The notes under the pieces: generated by a model
Told to the model about the DNA's origin: nothing
Databases searched by the model: none
The model's input: only the letters and a program-made list of their open reading frames with translations
Source of the DNA: Parabacteroides goldsteinii
Lineage (GTDB): Bacteria > Bacteroidota > Bacteroidia > Bacteroidales > Tannerellaceae
Reading direction: 5' to 3'
DNA length: 64,000 nt
NCBI RefSeq assembly: GCF_015550595.1
Contig: NZ_JADNBB010000008.1
Coordinates: forward strand, 161,119 to 225,118
Shown: positions 1 to 8,555 of the stretch, in pieces
Numbering within the stretch: the stretch's first letter is position 1
Layout: each line of letters begins with the position of its first letter
Translations under genes and position numbers: made by a program

Positions 1-2
1 TG

Positions 3-25
3 AAGGATGGTTCCTTTTTTATTTT
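3..25 (+). terminator. Weak intrinsic terminator of a gene left of the window
   Basis: AAGGA (3-7) and TCCTT (12-16) can pair around a TGGT loop, and a T-rich run follows at once. The gene it would end lies outside the window. The stem is only 5 bp, so confidence is limited. From here to 248 the sequence is AT-rich leader DNA with no recognisable gene. Confidence 0.4.
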
Positions 26-248
26 GCATCGGCGCATGCGAAGAAGAGAACAATGGTTAATGTAACTATCTGTTGTATAGAACTGAATTTTATCGACATT
101 CTGTATTTTGAATATTAAACTGTTTTGAGCGAATATATAAAACATTCATAATGTGTTATTTTGTAGATAAATATCCCCTCCGAATCTAACAATGTATTAA
201 TATAATACGTATATTGTGCTATCTTAATATATTAAATAATAGAATTGT

Positions 249-485
249 ATGGAAGACAAAAAAACGGAACTGTCTCCCTGGAGGAGAGCGTATGGGGTAA
301 CGGAATTCGCCCAGTTGTATTTTCCCGGCCGGACACCGGTGATTGCCTATAAACGTATGTGGGAATGGATACGCACTTCGCGCGGACTGAAGGCCAAATT
401 GGAAGCCGCCGGGTGGGTGAAGTTCCAGAAACTCTACACGCCGAAGCAAGTCGGCGTATTGATCGAACATTTGGGAGAACCCTGA
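249..485 (+). CDS. DUF4248-type small protein
   Basis: This 78-residue protein matches the DUF4248 pattern of Bacteroidales: an ELAQLYFPG-like start (FAQLYFPGRTP, residues about 20-30), a central KRMWEWIR helix and a terminal YTPKQVGVLIEHLGEP segment. The function of the family is unknown. The charged, helical, prophage-regulator-like appearance suggests nucleic-acid binding, but that is inference. It sits 25 bp upstream of the large DUF3987 protein, and DUF4248 genes are commonly found in front of such proteins in Bacteroides and Parabacteroides, so the two probably form one transcription unit. GC content is clearly higher than in the flanking AT-rich DNA. Confidence 0.75.
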   Translation: MEDKKTELSPWRRAYGVTEFAQLYFPGRTPVIAYKRMWEWIRTSRGLKAKLEAAGWVKFQKLYTPKQVGVLIEHLGEP

Positions 486-510
486 TAGTATTAAACTTAA
501 TTGATTCAGC

Positions 511-2868
511 ATGAGAAATCCAGTTAATCAAACCGTCGAATGTACCCTGTTCAGAACAGCATTCGACACCACCTCTTACACGGCGGTTACCCTCGGTGGC
601 TATTTAGCCGATGTGGTAAACGGTAAGTATAAACAACAAGTAGAAAACGTTCGCGCCCTGGTCACCTCCGGCCATCAGGAAGAAGCGGGTATCTGTAAGA
701 AGAACCTTCCCCTGCTCGTGGCAGGCGGGCGGATGGCAGGCGGCCGCAAACGTGAGCACCTGGTAGACTACTCCGGCTGCGTGGTGGGCGACCTCGACCA
801 TGTGTCCGGATCACCCTCGGAACTGCTTGGCCGCGCCAAAGAACTACCCTATGTAAAAGCAGGCCATATCAGCCCATCGGGTACCGGTCTCAAACTCTTC
901 GTGCTGGTAGACAGCGATATGGAACACCACGCCCAAGCCTTTGCAGTGGTGAGCCGCCTGCTCGAAACCGACCTGCCGGGCGTGAAGGTAGACCCTTCGG
1001 GCAAAGACCCCAACCGCGGTTGTTTTGTAAGCTACGACCCGTCAGCCTTTTATAAGGAAGAAGCCGAAGCGGTGCGCATCCCCATTGGCCCCGACAAGGC
1101 AGATGTCTTCTCTGAGGCGGAACCCCGTTCGCTGTCCAACTACATCGACAAGTTTGAAACCGGCAATCCTTTTGCTGACGGTGGCCGCCATAGCTACGTG
1201 GTGAAACTGGCCTCGGCTCTCAACAGTGCCGGCTTCGGCGAAAGCGAAGTAGTGGCCGAATGTCTCTACCGCTACACCGCTCCGGGTTTCGGTGAAAAAG
1301 AAATCCTTACTACCGTGTCCGACATTTACCGCCGTTACCGATCTGCCCACGGCAGTAATTCCTGCCGTCAGTTACCGGGTATGGCGACGAAAAAAAGTAT
1401 CAAAAATCTCAAAAGTATCACCCCCGTTTCCGAAGATGCACTTTCGGATGAAGGTTTCTCTATGGAGCCTGATTATGAACCCGTAGAGAGTGATTTTCCT
1501 CACTTTGAAAAACCCCTTTTGGCAACCCTTCCGAGTCTTCTCGCGGACGCTTTGAAGCCGGCCGCCGACGATACGGAACACGACCTGATATTGCTCGCCG
1601 CACTCACCATGATTAGTACCGCGCTCCCGAATGTGAGAGGCTCGATGCAGAACGAAATCTATTATCCCCCGTTCTACACTGTCGTGACCGGCCCCTCGGG
1701 CAGTGGCAAGGGCTGTGTCAGCCGGGTGTTTAAAATGATAGAACCCTGGCAGCGTTCTGTCTACGATGATTCGTTCCGCAAGGTGGAGGAATATAATGTG
1801 CAAAAGGAAGCCTACGAGGGCTACAAACAACAGCAACGCCAGTCGCGAACTAAAAAGCCGGCCGGTATTCCTCCTGAATGTCCCCGCCCGGTGTACCAAA
1901 AGCAGCTTCACATGGGTGGCTACACGACTACCGCGCGTATGATCGCGCAGTTGGAAATAAACGCCCCTTATGCTTCCTTCTTGTTTGAAACCGAACTCGA
2001 GTCGGTGAACAACACCATGGCACAGGATTTTGGCGGCTACGGATACATTCTCAACCAGGCATTCCACGGCGAACGGGTGAGCTGTGCCTCGAAAACCAAT
2101 GGAACCAACATCGTTGAGCGTCCGAAACTGGGTATGTTTCTAACCGGTACTCCCGGCATGTTCACCAAGCTCGTACCCTCTACCGAAAACGGCCTTTTCA
2201 GCCGTCTCCTGATCTACCATATTGTCGGAGGAGGCACCTATCGCTGCCTGACCTCCGCAGACGATGATCCGAAGAATGCTTCTTATTTCAGCGAACTGGG
2301 CGAAAGATTGCGTCTGATGGCCGTGTTTCTCGAACAATCGGAGACGTTTGTAAGTTTCACCGACCGTCAGCGTAAGAAGCTCGACCGCTATTTCTCACGC
2401 GAATATTATAATGTACGCGTGTTCGGTAATGACGACGTTACCTCGGTCGTGTTGCGTCACCGCCTGATTATCTTCCGTATTGCCATGGTATTAACCGCCT
2501 TACGCAAAGCGGAGGAAGAAGTCAAGTTAAAACATTGCAGCATAACCGATGCCGACTTCGATGTGGCTTTCCATATCGGTACTGTTTGCCTGCGTCATTC
2601 GATGCTGGTAAGCACCACCTTGAAGCATAGCGATACTGAGCGGCATTTTAAGATGCACACAGCCCAGCGCGACCTGTTTGCCGCCATGCCGGATAAGTTT
2701 AAAACAGCAACGCTGGTGGAAGAGGCGGTTGTCCGCGGGATCAGCCGTTCGAGTGCGTTCCGTATGCTGAAAAAGGCGCAGATGTATGATTTATTGATCT
2801 CATTAGGTGCGGGTTACTATGATAAAACGGACTCGGGGAAAAATGTCATTATTTCGAAAAAGGGGTAG
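511..2868 (+). CDS. BT4734/VirE N-terminal plus DUF3987 protein, primase/helicase-like
   Basis: The 785-residue protein has two parts. Residues about 60-195 match the BT4734-like (VirE N-terminal) domain: a VVGDLDH acidic motif, SPSGTGLKLFV, and DPSGKDPNRGCFVSYDP, which together resemble the motifs of archaeo-eukaryotic primase/PrimPol domains. Residues about 330-780 match DUF3987, with a P-loop GPSGSGKG at 394-401 and an internal FETELES acidic segment like a Walker B region. This order resembles primase-helicase proteins of mobile elements, though no replication origin, integrase or phage gene is near. Role in DNA metabolism is inference. The gene is GC-rich and strongly codon-biased compared with the next gene, which suggests separate ancestry. 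In many Bacteroidales an HU-like gene follows this pair; here none does. Confidence 0.8.
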   Translation: MRNPVNQTVECTLFRTAFDTTSYTAVTLGGYLADVVNGKYKQQVENVRALVTSGHQEEAGICKKNLPLLVAGGRMAGGRKREHLVDYSGCVVGDLDHVSGSPSELLGRAKELPYVKAGHISPSGTGLKLFVLVDSDMEHHAQAFAVVSRLLETDLPGVKVDPSGKDPNRGCFVSYDPSAFYKEEAEAVRIPIGPDKADVFSEAEPRSLSNYIDKFETGNPFADGGRHSYVVKLASALNSAGFGESEVVAECLYRYTAPGFGEKEILTTVSDIYRRYRSAHGSNSCRQLPGMATKKSIKNLKSITPVSEDALSDEGFSMEPDYEPVESDFPHFEKPLLATLPSLLADALKPAADDTEHDLILLAALTMISTALPNVRGSMQNEIYYPPFYTVVTGPSGSGKGCVSRVFKMIEPWQRSVYDDSFRKVEEYNVQKEAYEGYKQQQRQSRTKKPAGIPPECPRPVYQKQLHMGGYTTTARMIAQLEINAPYASFLFETELESVNNTMAQDFGGYGYILNQAFHGERVSCASKTNGTNIVERPKLGMFLTGTPGMFTKLVPSTENGLFSRLLIYHIVGGGTYRCLTSADDDPKNASYFSELGERLRLMAVFLEQSETFVSFTDRQRKKLDRYFSREYYNVRVFGNDDVTSVVLRHRLIIFRIAMVLTALRKAEEEVKLKHCSITDADFDVAFHIGTVCLRHSMLVSTTLKHSDTERHFKMHTAQRDLFAAMPDKFKTATLVEEAVVRGISRSSAFRMLKKAQMYDLLISLGAGYYDKTDSGKNVIISKKG

Positions 2869-2929
2869 AGACTTTTGAAACTATTGAGACTTTTTATCGT
2901 ATTCTTCCTCCTTGCCGATCCCCTTGTAA

Positions 2930-3015
2930 ATGGGTAGGCACCGGACAAATAACGGGTAGTTACCCGTAGAAAATGAGTAGGCATCGGAGGTGAAACGGAT
3001 AGTTATCCATCCAAA
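2930..3015. repeat. Tandem pair of 43-bp repeats with conserved palindrome
   Basis: Copy 1 (2930-2972) and copy 2 (2973-3015) align without gaps and share most bases, starting ATGGGTAGGCA and ATGAGTAGGCA. Each holds a short palindrome: ACGGGTA-GT-TACCCGT at 2952-2967 and GGATA-GT-TATCC at 2997-3008. The inner G-C pair of copy 1 is an A-T pair in copy 2, so both halves changed together. The repeat lies just behind the DUF3987 gene. Function unknown. Confidence 0.75.
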
Positions 3016-3060
3016 AACCGACTTTATTTAACATTTGTTGGATATAAGGCTATAAGCTAT

Positions 3061-3285
3061 GAATAGCAAGGCGAGAGATCGAAAAAAGACTGACTAAAAA
3101 AATCGATCGTTTTTTATCGTCACAAAGGTAACTCATCATTTTGAAATACCAATCATTTCTTCCAATTTTTTTTCCATTCCTATCTTCTTTCTTATCAACA
3201 GAATAGCAAAGCGAGTACGAAATTACTGCTTTTTGTCATCAAATCGAAATTTCTCAAAAACAGTGACGAGAAAAAACGATCGTTT
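3061..3285. repeat. Degenerate duplicated intergenic block
   Basis: GAATAGCAAGGCGAG (3061-3075) recurs with one change at 3201-3215, and an A-run/CGATCG/T-run palindrome at 3098-3115 recurs at 3272-3286. The order is kept but the distances differ (140 and 173 bp), so this is either an old duplication with indels or a repeated leader module. Together with the tandem repeat before it this fills the 504-bp gap 2869-3372, in which no coding sequence is visible. Confidence 0.5.
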
Positions 3286-3307
3286 TAGCTAGTCATTAAC
3301 ATTTGGA

Positions 3308-3326
3308 AGCCTACCGAGAGTAGGCT
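3308..3326 (+). promoter_or_regulatory. Leader hairpin upstream of the DUF6383-type gene
   Basis: AGCCTAC (3308-3314) and GTAGGCT (3320-3326) form a perfect 7-bp stem with a CGAGA loop, 46 bp before the start codon. The rest of the leader up to 3372 is almost pure A/T. No T-run follows directly, so it is more likely an mRNA leader structure (stability or translation) than a terminator. Immediately upstream, AACATTTG at 3298-3305 is one mismatch from a -7 box. Confidence 0.5.
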
Positions 3327-3372
3327 GTGAGCGAGTTTTTATAACACTATTATTAATATTAAATTTTAAATT

Positions 3373-6300
3373 ATGAACAAAAAGTTTTCTACGTTAGTGG
3401 CTGTCCTTCTGGCAGCCGGTGCTTGGACAACGCTGGATGCTAAGGTAATTGAGGTTTCAACACCGGCAGCTGGTGGTTCTTATTTGGTCGGTACGGGCAT
3501 TAATGCCAGTGAAAGTACTGAGTACACTTTGTTGTTAGCGGCTGATGGAAAAGCAGCCCAAGCTGATAAAGATGCTGTAACTGCAGAATCTCCTGTTTGG
3601 AAATTAGTGGAAGCGGAGAAAGGTAAGTATAAATTACAGGCTGCAGATGGCAAGGTTTTTTATGCTGTAAATGGTGCAACCGAAGAAGCTGGTGGTAAGG
3701 TTTTGACTTTGTCAGCCGAGCCTATTGAGAATTCTTTACCTGTTTTGTTTACTATCGAAGACGATGGTAAGCTAAAGTTGGTTAATGTTGATGATTTTAG
3801 TAACAATACTGATATTACAGGTGAGTTGTACTTAAAGATTGAAGCTTCTCAGTGTTCTCTTGATGCAACAGGTGTTGTTATCGACTTCGGTGTTTACGCT
3901 TCAAACAATGAAAATGCGCTTCCCGGCTTTGATTTGAATGTAAGTGACAACGGTGAAGTTGTTTTGGATGCATTTGATGCGTCTAAAACTTACGAAGCTC
4001 CTGTTTATTTCCAGACAGAAGACGGTTATCTGACAGTAGCATCTGAAGATGGTAAATTAGTCGTAAAAACATTAAAAGCTGCTCCTACTGCTGCACAATC
4101 TTATAATGCATCTTGGATATGGGCAGAAGGAAAGTTGGTTTCTGTTGCTGCTGTTGCTGCAAAAGAAAAAGCGACTCAATTGGTTGTGGCTAATGTTGTT
4201 GCAAGAGCTGCTGGCTCTGTGACTTACACATTGGCAGGAACAGGTTCTGAGTTTGCTGTAAAAGATAATGCGATTACTTCTGTTGCTGCTGCTAACTTAG
4301 CTGGAACTGCTCTTTATGCATCAGCAAGTGTAAATGCAACTGCTGCTCCGGCATCAACTATTGCTGTAACAGGCAGCCAGAATATTGTTGAAGGATCTTA
4401 TAAACTGGCAACATCAGTTCCTTCCGGTTATTGTGTTGTTACATTGGGTACCGACAAATATTTGAAAGCTGGCGCAACAGCGACTGTTGAAACAAGTATT
4501 TCTGCAAATGATATTGAAGGTTATAAAAACTTCTTGTGGTCTGTTGCAAAAACAGAACTGAATGGAAAAGTTTTCTATAGCTTCACTAGCTTGGCTAAAG
4601 GTGCAGATAATAAACCTTATAAATGGACTGTTAGTGGCGAAACTTCATTTGAAGCAAACGAAGCATATAGTGAAAGAGGTATTACGTTAGCTACTTCGGC
4701 TAATCCTATTCAAGCTAATGGAACAGCAGGTGCTTCAGCTGCCGTTATCGGTTTCTACGAATCTTTTGCTTTGGCTCATACACAGGCTAAATTAAATAGC
4801 ATCCTTAATCCGGGCTTCGAGCTGACTGTTAAGTACGATAAAGACAAAAACAAAGATAAAACGATTGAAAATGTCGATGTACTGCAGCAAAAAATGTATC
4901 CGGAAGGTGACGACGCTGCAACTAAGGTCGCATTGTGGAATAACGAAAAGCTAGACCAAGGTAAAAATGCTAAGAAATTAGTATTGGATACTAAGGGTAC
5001 TGTAGGTAGTGATGTTATCGGTGAATTCAAGTGGTTAACTCAGAAAGAAATCGATAAGGGAACAACAGGTCAGTACTTGTCTGAATTCCAGTTCCAGTAT
5101 GCTCAAGGTAATCCTGATGTGATCTCTAAATTAGTTGTAGTAGATAAAGGTAATGTTTCTATCTTGTTCAATGATAACAAATATTATCTGACAACTTCTA
5201 TCGCTGCTGATGCTAAGTTGCCGTATATCAAACTGGGTGCAAGCAACGTCTACGATGTTAAGAAATTGTTAGGACAGTACCTGAATTTCTCTTATGCTGA
5301 TACAAGAGCAAATGCAAAAGACAATAGCGAAGAGTATAAGTATGCAGGTGTTTTGGCTGTAACTAATGAGGATGGAACAGATCCGACAGATAATGCTGCG
5401 GATTATGTACCAGCAAGTACAGTATTATTGTCTTCTCCGGAAGCACAGTGGGCTGTAATCGCTGCCGATTTGGATAATAATACCTTCACATTGCAGAACC
5501 GTGAAAGCGGCATTAAGATTGCAAATGTGCAATTGCGTGAAGTAGATGGCGATAAGTTTATTGTTACATCTGATAATACGGCATTCAATGATGACCTTGT
5601 AACTTTGAACAAAACAGCTGCAAAAGGTCAGATCAACTTTGATGGTTACATGCAGACAACTGCAAACGTATTGAGAAATGAAAACTTCTATCTGGGTCAG
5701 TATCATGCTATCGAAGGAAATAACAATGCTTATTTCGTTGAAAACCATACTGACAAAGCAAGCCATCAGATCGGTATGACTGCTGAAAAGGAAAATGCCC
5801 AGAAATGGAACCTGCGTTTTGCAATGAAAGCGGATAATGAAGGTGAATATACAGAAGTTGATACTGTATTTATTTACACGACATTTGCAACATTGAAAGA
5901 TGGTAAGATCGTAACTTCAGGTGATGATGCATTGAAAGATACATTGGCTATCCTTCCGTATGCATTCCAGAATGCTTCTAACCGTGAATTTGTTGATTAC
6001 AAAACAGGTAAAGGTTATGAATTCTATTTCTGTGATCCTGAAAACAAGGATAACGAAGATCAGGATGCTGCTCGTTTCGCTCTGAAGAAGAAACCGAATG
6101 ACACTTATAACTTCGTAAGAATTGCTCCGGCAGTAACAGAAGCAACTCCTGCTGCAACTAAATTGGATGATAACAAAGTATTTGTTGCCAACAGTGCAGA
6201 CAAGGGTTCTTTGAAGAATATGCTGACCTATGCTGAAGATCAGAACTCTCTGATGGTTGTTGAAAAAGCTGATTCTCCTGAATATCATAAAATTGCTGCT

Positions 6301-7296
6301 GCATGGGGTGACACAATCAAGTTGTTCCGTAACGAAAATAACTCGCAGGTATTGTATGAAAAACTGGATGCAAAATCAGTTGTCGAAAATGATTCTTTGA
6401 GCTTCCTGAACATTGATAATGTAAATCAGTTCAAGGTAAATCCGGCTATTTTTGCAGATACAGCTTATATCAATCGTGTAGATGTTGACGGTGAACTGAA
6501 CACTTGCTACCAGTATTTACTGGCTGTAAATGTAGATCCTGAAAAGTCTTACTATTGCCCGTACAACCCGACTCACAACACAGACGAGTGGAGAGATGCT
6601 AATGGTGGTCCTTGTGCAGATGCAAAAGAAAACAGAGCTGTTCACGGTCGCTTCCTGATCAACCTGATCGATACTGCTAATGTTTACGGTGTAGACCATA
6701 TCCACAGCAATCCATATATCAATGAAGTTGAAGCAGGTGAAAGCCTTGCCAAGCTGTCATTCGTAGAAGGTGTTCATGCTGGCGATACATTGTATGTAAC
6801 TCGTAAGGGTGGTGAAGCTGTGAAGATTGCTATGGATTCTCCTGAGTTCAACGTAGCTAAGTTCGCTTTCCGTTATGTGGATAGTGCAGAAAAGATATTC
6901 AAAATTCAGACTCAGTGGAAGCCGTATTCTCCGGAAACTGATGTTGATAAAATTGAAAAGGCTGCAACTAACGAAGGTTACCTGAAATGGATCAATGGTA
7001 CAGTTGTAGTTGTGAATGATTTCGAAAGAGGTGATGTATTCGGTATCGAAGAAAACTACGAAGGTGATCCTGTAGCTAACGAAGATATCACAACTTCTTC
7101 AATCAGTGTAATCGCTAAAGAAGGTGCCGTAATTATCAACGGTGCAGCTGGTAAGAAAGTTGCTATCAGCAACGTTCTTGGTCAGACAATTGCTAACACA
7201 GTTCTTTCTTCTGACAATGCTACTATCGCTGCTCCTGCAGGTGTAGTTGTTGTAGCTGTAGAAGGCGAAGCAGCTGTAAAGGCAATCGTAAAATAA
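3373..7296 (+). CDS. Large secreted Ala-rich protein with DUF6383-like C-terminal tail
   Basis: The product has 1307 residues, beginning with a clear signal peptide (MNKKFSTLVAVLLAAGAWT, cleavage near LDAK) and then many beta-rich, lectin- or RICIN-like segments such as ADGKVFYAVNG and TDKYLKAGATA. The last 65 residues (SVIAKEGAVIINGAAGKKV...SNVLGQTI...PAGVVVVAVEGEAAVKAIVK) match the tail I know as DUF6383 in Parabacteroides. That tail closely resembles the C-terminal sorting domain of the type IX secretion system (Por_Secre_tail pattern: valine-rich strand, NVLGQ turn, PAGVYVV-like strand, final KVVK). Extracellular or surface location is therefore inferred; substrate and partners are unknown. 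The AT-rich leader, simple codon use and own terminator suggest an abundant, monocistronic product. GC content is much lower than in the gene before it. Confidence 0.8.
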   Translation: MNKKFSTLVAVLLAAGAWTTLDAKVIEVSTPAAGGSYLVGTGINASESTEYTLLLAADGKAAQADKDAVTAESPVWKLVEAEKGKYKLQAADGKVFYAVNGATEEAGGKVLTLSAEPIENSLPVLFTIEDDGKLKLVNVDDFSNNTDITGELYLKIEASQCSLDATGVVIDFGVYASNNENALPGFDLNVSDNGEVVLDAFDASKTYEAPVYFQTEDGYLTVASEDGKLVVKTLKAAPTAAQSYNASWIWAEGKLVSVAAVAAKEKATQLVVANVVARAAGSVTYTLAGTGSEFAVKDNAITSVAAANLAGTALYASASVNATAAPASTIAVTGSQNIVEGSYKLATSVPSGYCVVTLGTDKYLKAGATATVETSISANDIEGYKNFLWSVAKTELNGKVFYSFTSLAKGADNKPYKWTVSGETSFEANEAYSERGITLATSANPIQANGTAGASAAVIGFYESFALAHTQAKLNSILNPGFELTVKYDKDKNKDKTIENVDVLQQKMYPEGDDAATKVALWNNEKLDQGKNAKKLVLDTKGTVGSDVIGEFKWLTQKEIDKGTTGQYLSEFQFQYAQGNPDVISKLVVVDKGNVSILFNDNKYYLTTSIAADAKLPYIKLGASNVYDVKKLLGQYLNFSYADTRANAKDNSEEYKYAGVLAVTNEDGTDPTDNAADYVPASTVLLSSPEAQWAVIAADLDNNTFTLQNRESGIKIANVQLREVDGDKFIVTSDNTAFNDDLVTLNKTAAKGQINFDGYMQTTANVLRNENFYLGQYHAIEGNNNAYFVENHTDKASHQIGMTAEKENAQKWNLRFAMKADNEGEYTEVDTVFIYTTFATLKDGKIVTSGDDALKDTLAILPYAFQNASNREFVDYKTGKGYEFYFCDPENKDNEDQDAARFALKKKPNDTYNFVRIAPAVTEATPAATKLDDNKVFVANSADKGSLKNMLTYAEDQNSLMVVEKADSPEYHKIAAAWGDTIKLFRNENNSQVLYEKLDAKSVVENDSLSFLNIDNVNQFKVNPAIFADTAYINRVDVDGELNTCYQYLLAVNVDPEKSYYCPYNPTHNTDEWRDANGGPCADAKENRAVHGRFLINLIDTANVYGVDHIHSNPYINEVEAGESLAKLSFVEGVHAGDTLYVTRKGGEAVKIAMDSPEFNVAKFAFRYVDSAEKIFKIQTQWKPYSPETDVDKIEKAATNEGYLKWINGTVVVVNDFERGDVFGIEENYEGDPVANEDITTSSISVIAKEGAVIINGAAGKKVAISNVLGQTIANTVLSSDNATIAAPAGVVVVAVEGEAAVKAIVK

Positions 7297-7460
7297 GAAA
7301 CTATTTATAATCAATAAATTTAAATTTGACTGCGCGGTGATATCGGACAAGAATCAACCAAGTATCCCGCGAGGGCGAACAAGCAGTCGATATTAATACT
7401 AAAGTAATGAAATAAAGTTCTTCTGTTCGATCTCTGTGAAGAGCAAAAACAGACAAAAAC

Positions 7461-7492
7461 AAAGCCCCGACAGGAACTCCTGCCGGGGCTTT
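7461..7492 (+). terminator. Intrinsic terminator of the DUF6383-type gene
   Basis: AAAGCCCCG-CAGGA (7461-7475) pairs with TCCTG-CGGGGCTTT (7478-7492) with a single internal mismatch and a two-base loop, then a TTTCTGTGTT tail. It lies 165 bp beyond the stop codon; nothing else is recognisable in 7297-7460. Confidence 0.8.
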
Positions 7493-7534
7493 CTGTGTTA
7501 AGTACGGGAACGAATGTGATATTGCTGCGAAAGC

Positions 7535-7565
7535 TTTGCGTATTGTGAAGTTTTTTATACCTTTG
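7535..7565 (+). promoter_or_regulatory. Bacteroidetes sigma-ABfr promoter of the higBA pair
   Basis: A perfect match to the Bacteroides consensus: TTTG at 7535-7538, 19-bp spacer, TACCTTTG at 7558-7565. The predicted transcript starts about 12 bp before the toxin start codon. Confidence 0.8.
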
Positions 7566-7583
7566 TCATAAAGATAGATTGGA

Positions 7584-7877
7584 ATGAAAATACTACATAG
7601 AGAGCGTATTGGTAAATTTTCGACAAAGCATGTAGATGCTGTTCGTCCACTTCAGCGGTGGGTAGACAAAGTAGAAGAAGCAGCTTGGCGGAATCATGCG
7701 GATTTGAAACTGGATTTTCCTTCTGCCGACTATGTAGGAAATGGTAGATATGTCTTTAATATAAAAGGTAATAGTTATAGAATGGTCGTAGTGGCGACTT
7801 TTGTTGCCGGACTTTTGTCTATACAGTTTATTGGCACACATGAAGAGTATGACAGGATAGATTGTTCAATAATTTAA
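7584..7877 (+). CDS. higB: HigB-family type II toxin (mRNA interferase)
   Basis: The 97-residue protein has the HigB_toxin family pattern: an N-terminal helical part with HVDAVRPLQRWVDKVEEAAWRNHADL, then a RelE-like sheet with FPSADYVGNGRYVFNIKGNSYRMVV and a C-terminal FIGTHEEYDRID. Family members cut mRNA, usually on the ribosome, when not bound by antitoxin. The antitoxin gene follows after 13 bp, in the toxin-first order typical of higBA. A strong constitutive promoter precedes it. The length is normal for the family and no frameshift is seen, so the toxin is probably intact. Confidence 0.85.
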   Translation: MKILHRERIGKFSTKHVDAVRPLQRWVDKVEEAAWRNHADLKLDFPSADYVGNGRYVFNIKGNSYRMVVVATFVAGLLSIQFIGTHEEYDRIDCSII

Positions 7878-7890
7878 TTACGTAAAGAGA

Positions 7891-8307
7891 ATGGAAAGAA
7901 AATTTGAAAATATTACTCACATAGACACGCTTGAATTGTATAATGAAGCTGTGACCTATGTAGATGTGCTTATCAATGAAGCAACAGCAAATGGAGCCTT
8001 GGCGGAACCTGATGCAGACAACGAATACACACGTGAAATAGGACGTGTAGGCGGTATGTGTGCTGATTATGAAGCTCTGTATTATAAATCCCAAAGTTTA
8101 AAATTCAAGTCACCTCTTATTGTATCAATAGAAAAAGAGTTGAAGAAGCGTTCTTTAAAACAACGCCAGGCAGCTGATTATTTGGATGTAAAAGAATCTA
8201 CTTTCAGTCAGATAATGACTGGGAAACGTCCTATTTCTATGCGAATGGCAAAACGTTTGTATGAGAGATTGAATATTGACCCGGTATTGATAATGAAGTT
8301 TGCGTAA
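7891..8307 (+). CDS. higA: HigA-type antitoxin with C-terminal helix-turn-helix
   Basis: The 138-residue protein carries a Cro/C1-type HTH near its C-terminus (SLKQRQAADYLDVKESTFSQIMTGKRPISMRMAKRLYERLNI, residues about 89-131). The N-terminal half (residues 1-80, acidic, ENITHIDTLELYNEAVTYVDVLI...EIGRVGGMCADYEALYY) matches HigA-like antitoxins of Bacteroidales that pair with HigB_toxin. It should neutralise the toxin directly and repress the shared promoter at 7535-7565. Placement of the HTH at the C-terminus differs from the short classic HigA, in which it is N-terminal. Assignment rests on motif and on adjacency to higB. Confidence 0.85.
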   Translation: MERKFENITHIDTLELYNEAVTYVDVLINEATANGALAEPDADNEYTREIGRVGGMCADYEALYYKSQSLKFKSPLIVSIEKELKKRSLKQRQAADYLDVKESTFSQIMTGKRPISMRMAKRLYERLNIDPVLIMKFA

Positions 8308-8383
8308 GGGAGAACAAAAACAGATAAAACAAGATAGGTTTAGCGATCAGCTGGCGGATAGTAACAAAGGCTCTCATTAATTT

Positions 8384-8410
8384 TTTAAGGTCACAATTTG
8401 TGATCTTAAA
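8384..8410. promoter_or_regulatory. 27-bp near-perfect palindrome, probable operator
   Basis: TTTAAG (8384-8389) and CTTAAA (8405-8410) flank the perfect palindrome TCACAATTTGTGA (8391-8403, centred on 8397); only the pair 8390/8404 is mismatched. It sits 77 bp after higA and 214 bp before pflB. The symmetric TCACAA/TTGTGA half-sites look like a dimeric regulator site, for instance of a Crp/Fnr-family protein, but orientation differs from the classic TGTGA-N6-TCACA. It could also act as a weak higBA terminator. Between here and the pflB promoter there is also an AACAGG/CCTGTT hairpin (8467-8487) and a palindrome AAGGGCCCTT at 8488-8497; no gene is visible in 8308-8623. Confidence 0.5.
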
Positions 8411-8555
8411 GATTCATATTCATCTTTTTTTGTATTATTTATCATACCATGCCCAGTGATACCTAAAACAGGCGATACCCCCCTGTTAAGGGCCCTTTTT
8501 AGTAACTATTTGTAGTGATTTTGACTATTTGGCGTATATCCTGGCTGTGCAATAG

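Noticed and set aside
1372..2067. 231-codon minus-strand reading frame opposite the DUF3987 gene
   Set aside because: Antisense shadow without recognisable domain; the plus-strand frame carries the P-loop and family motifs.
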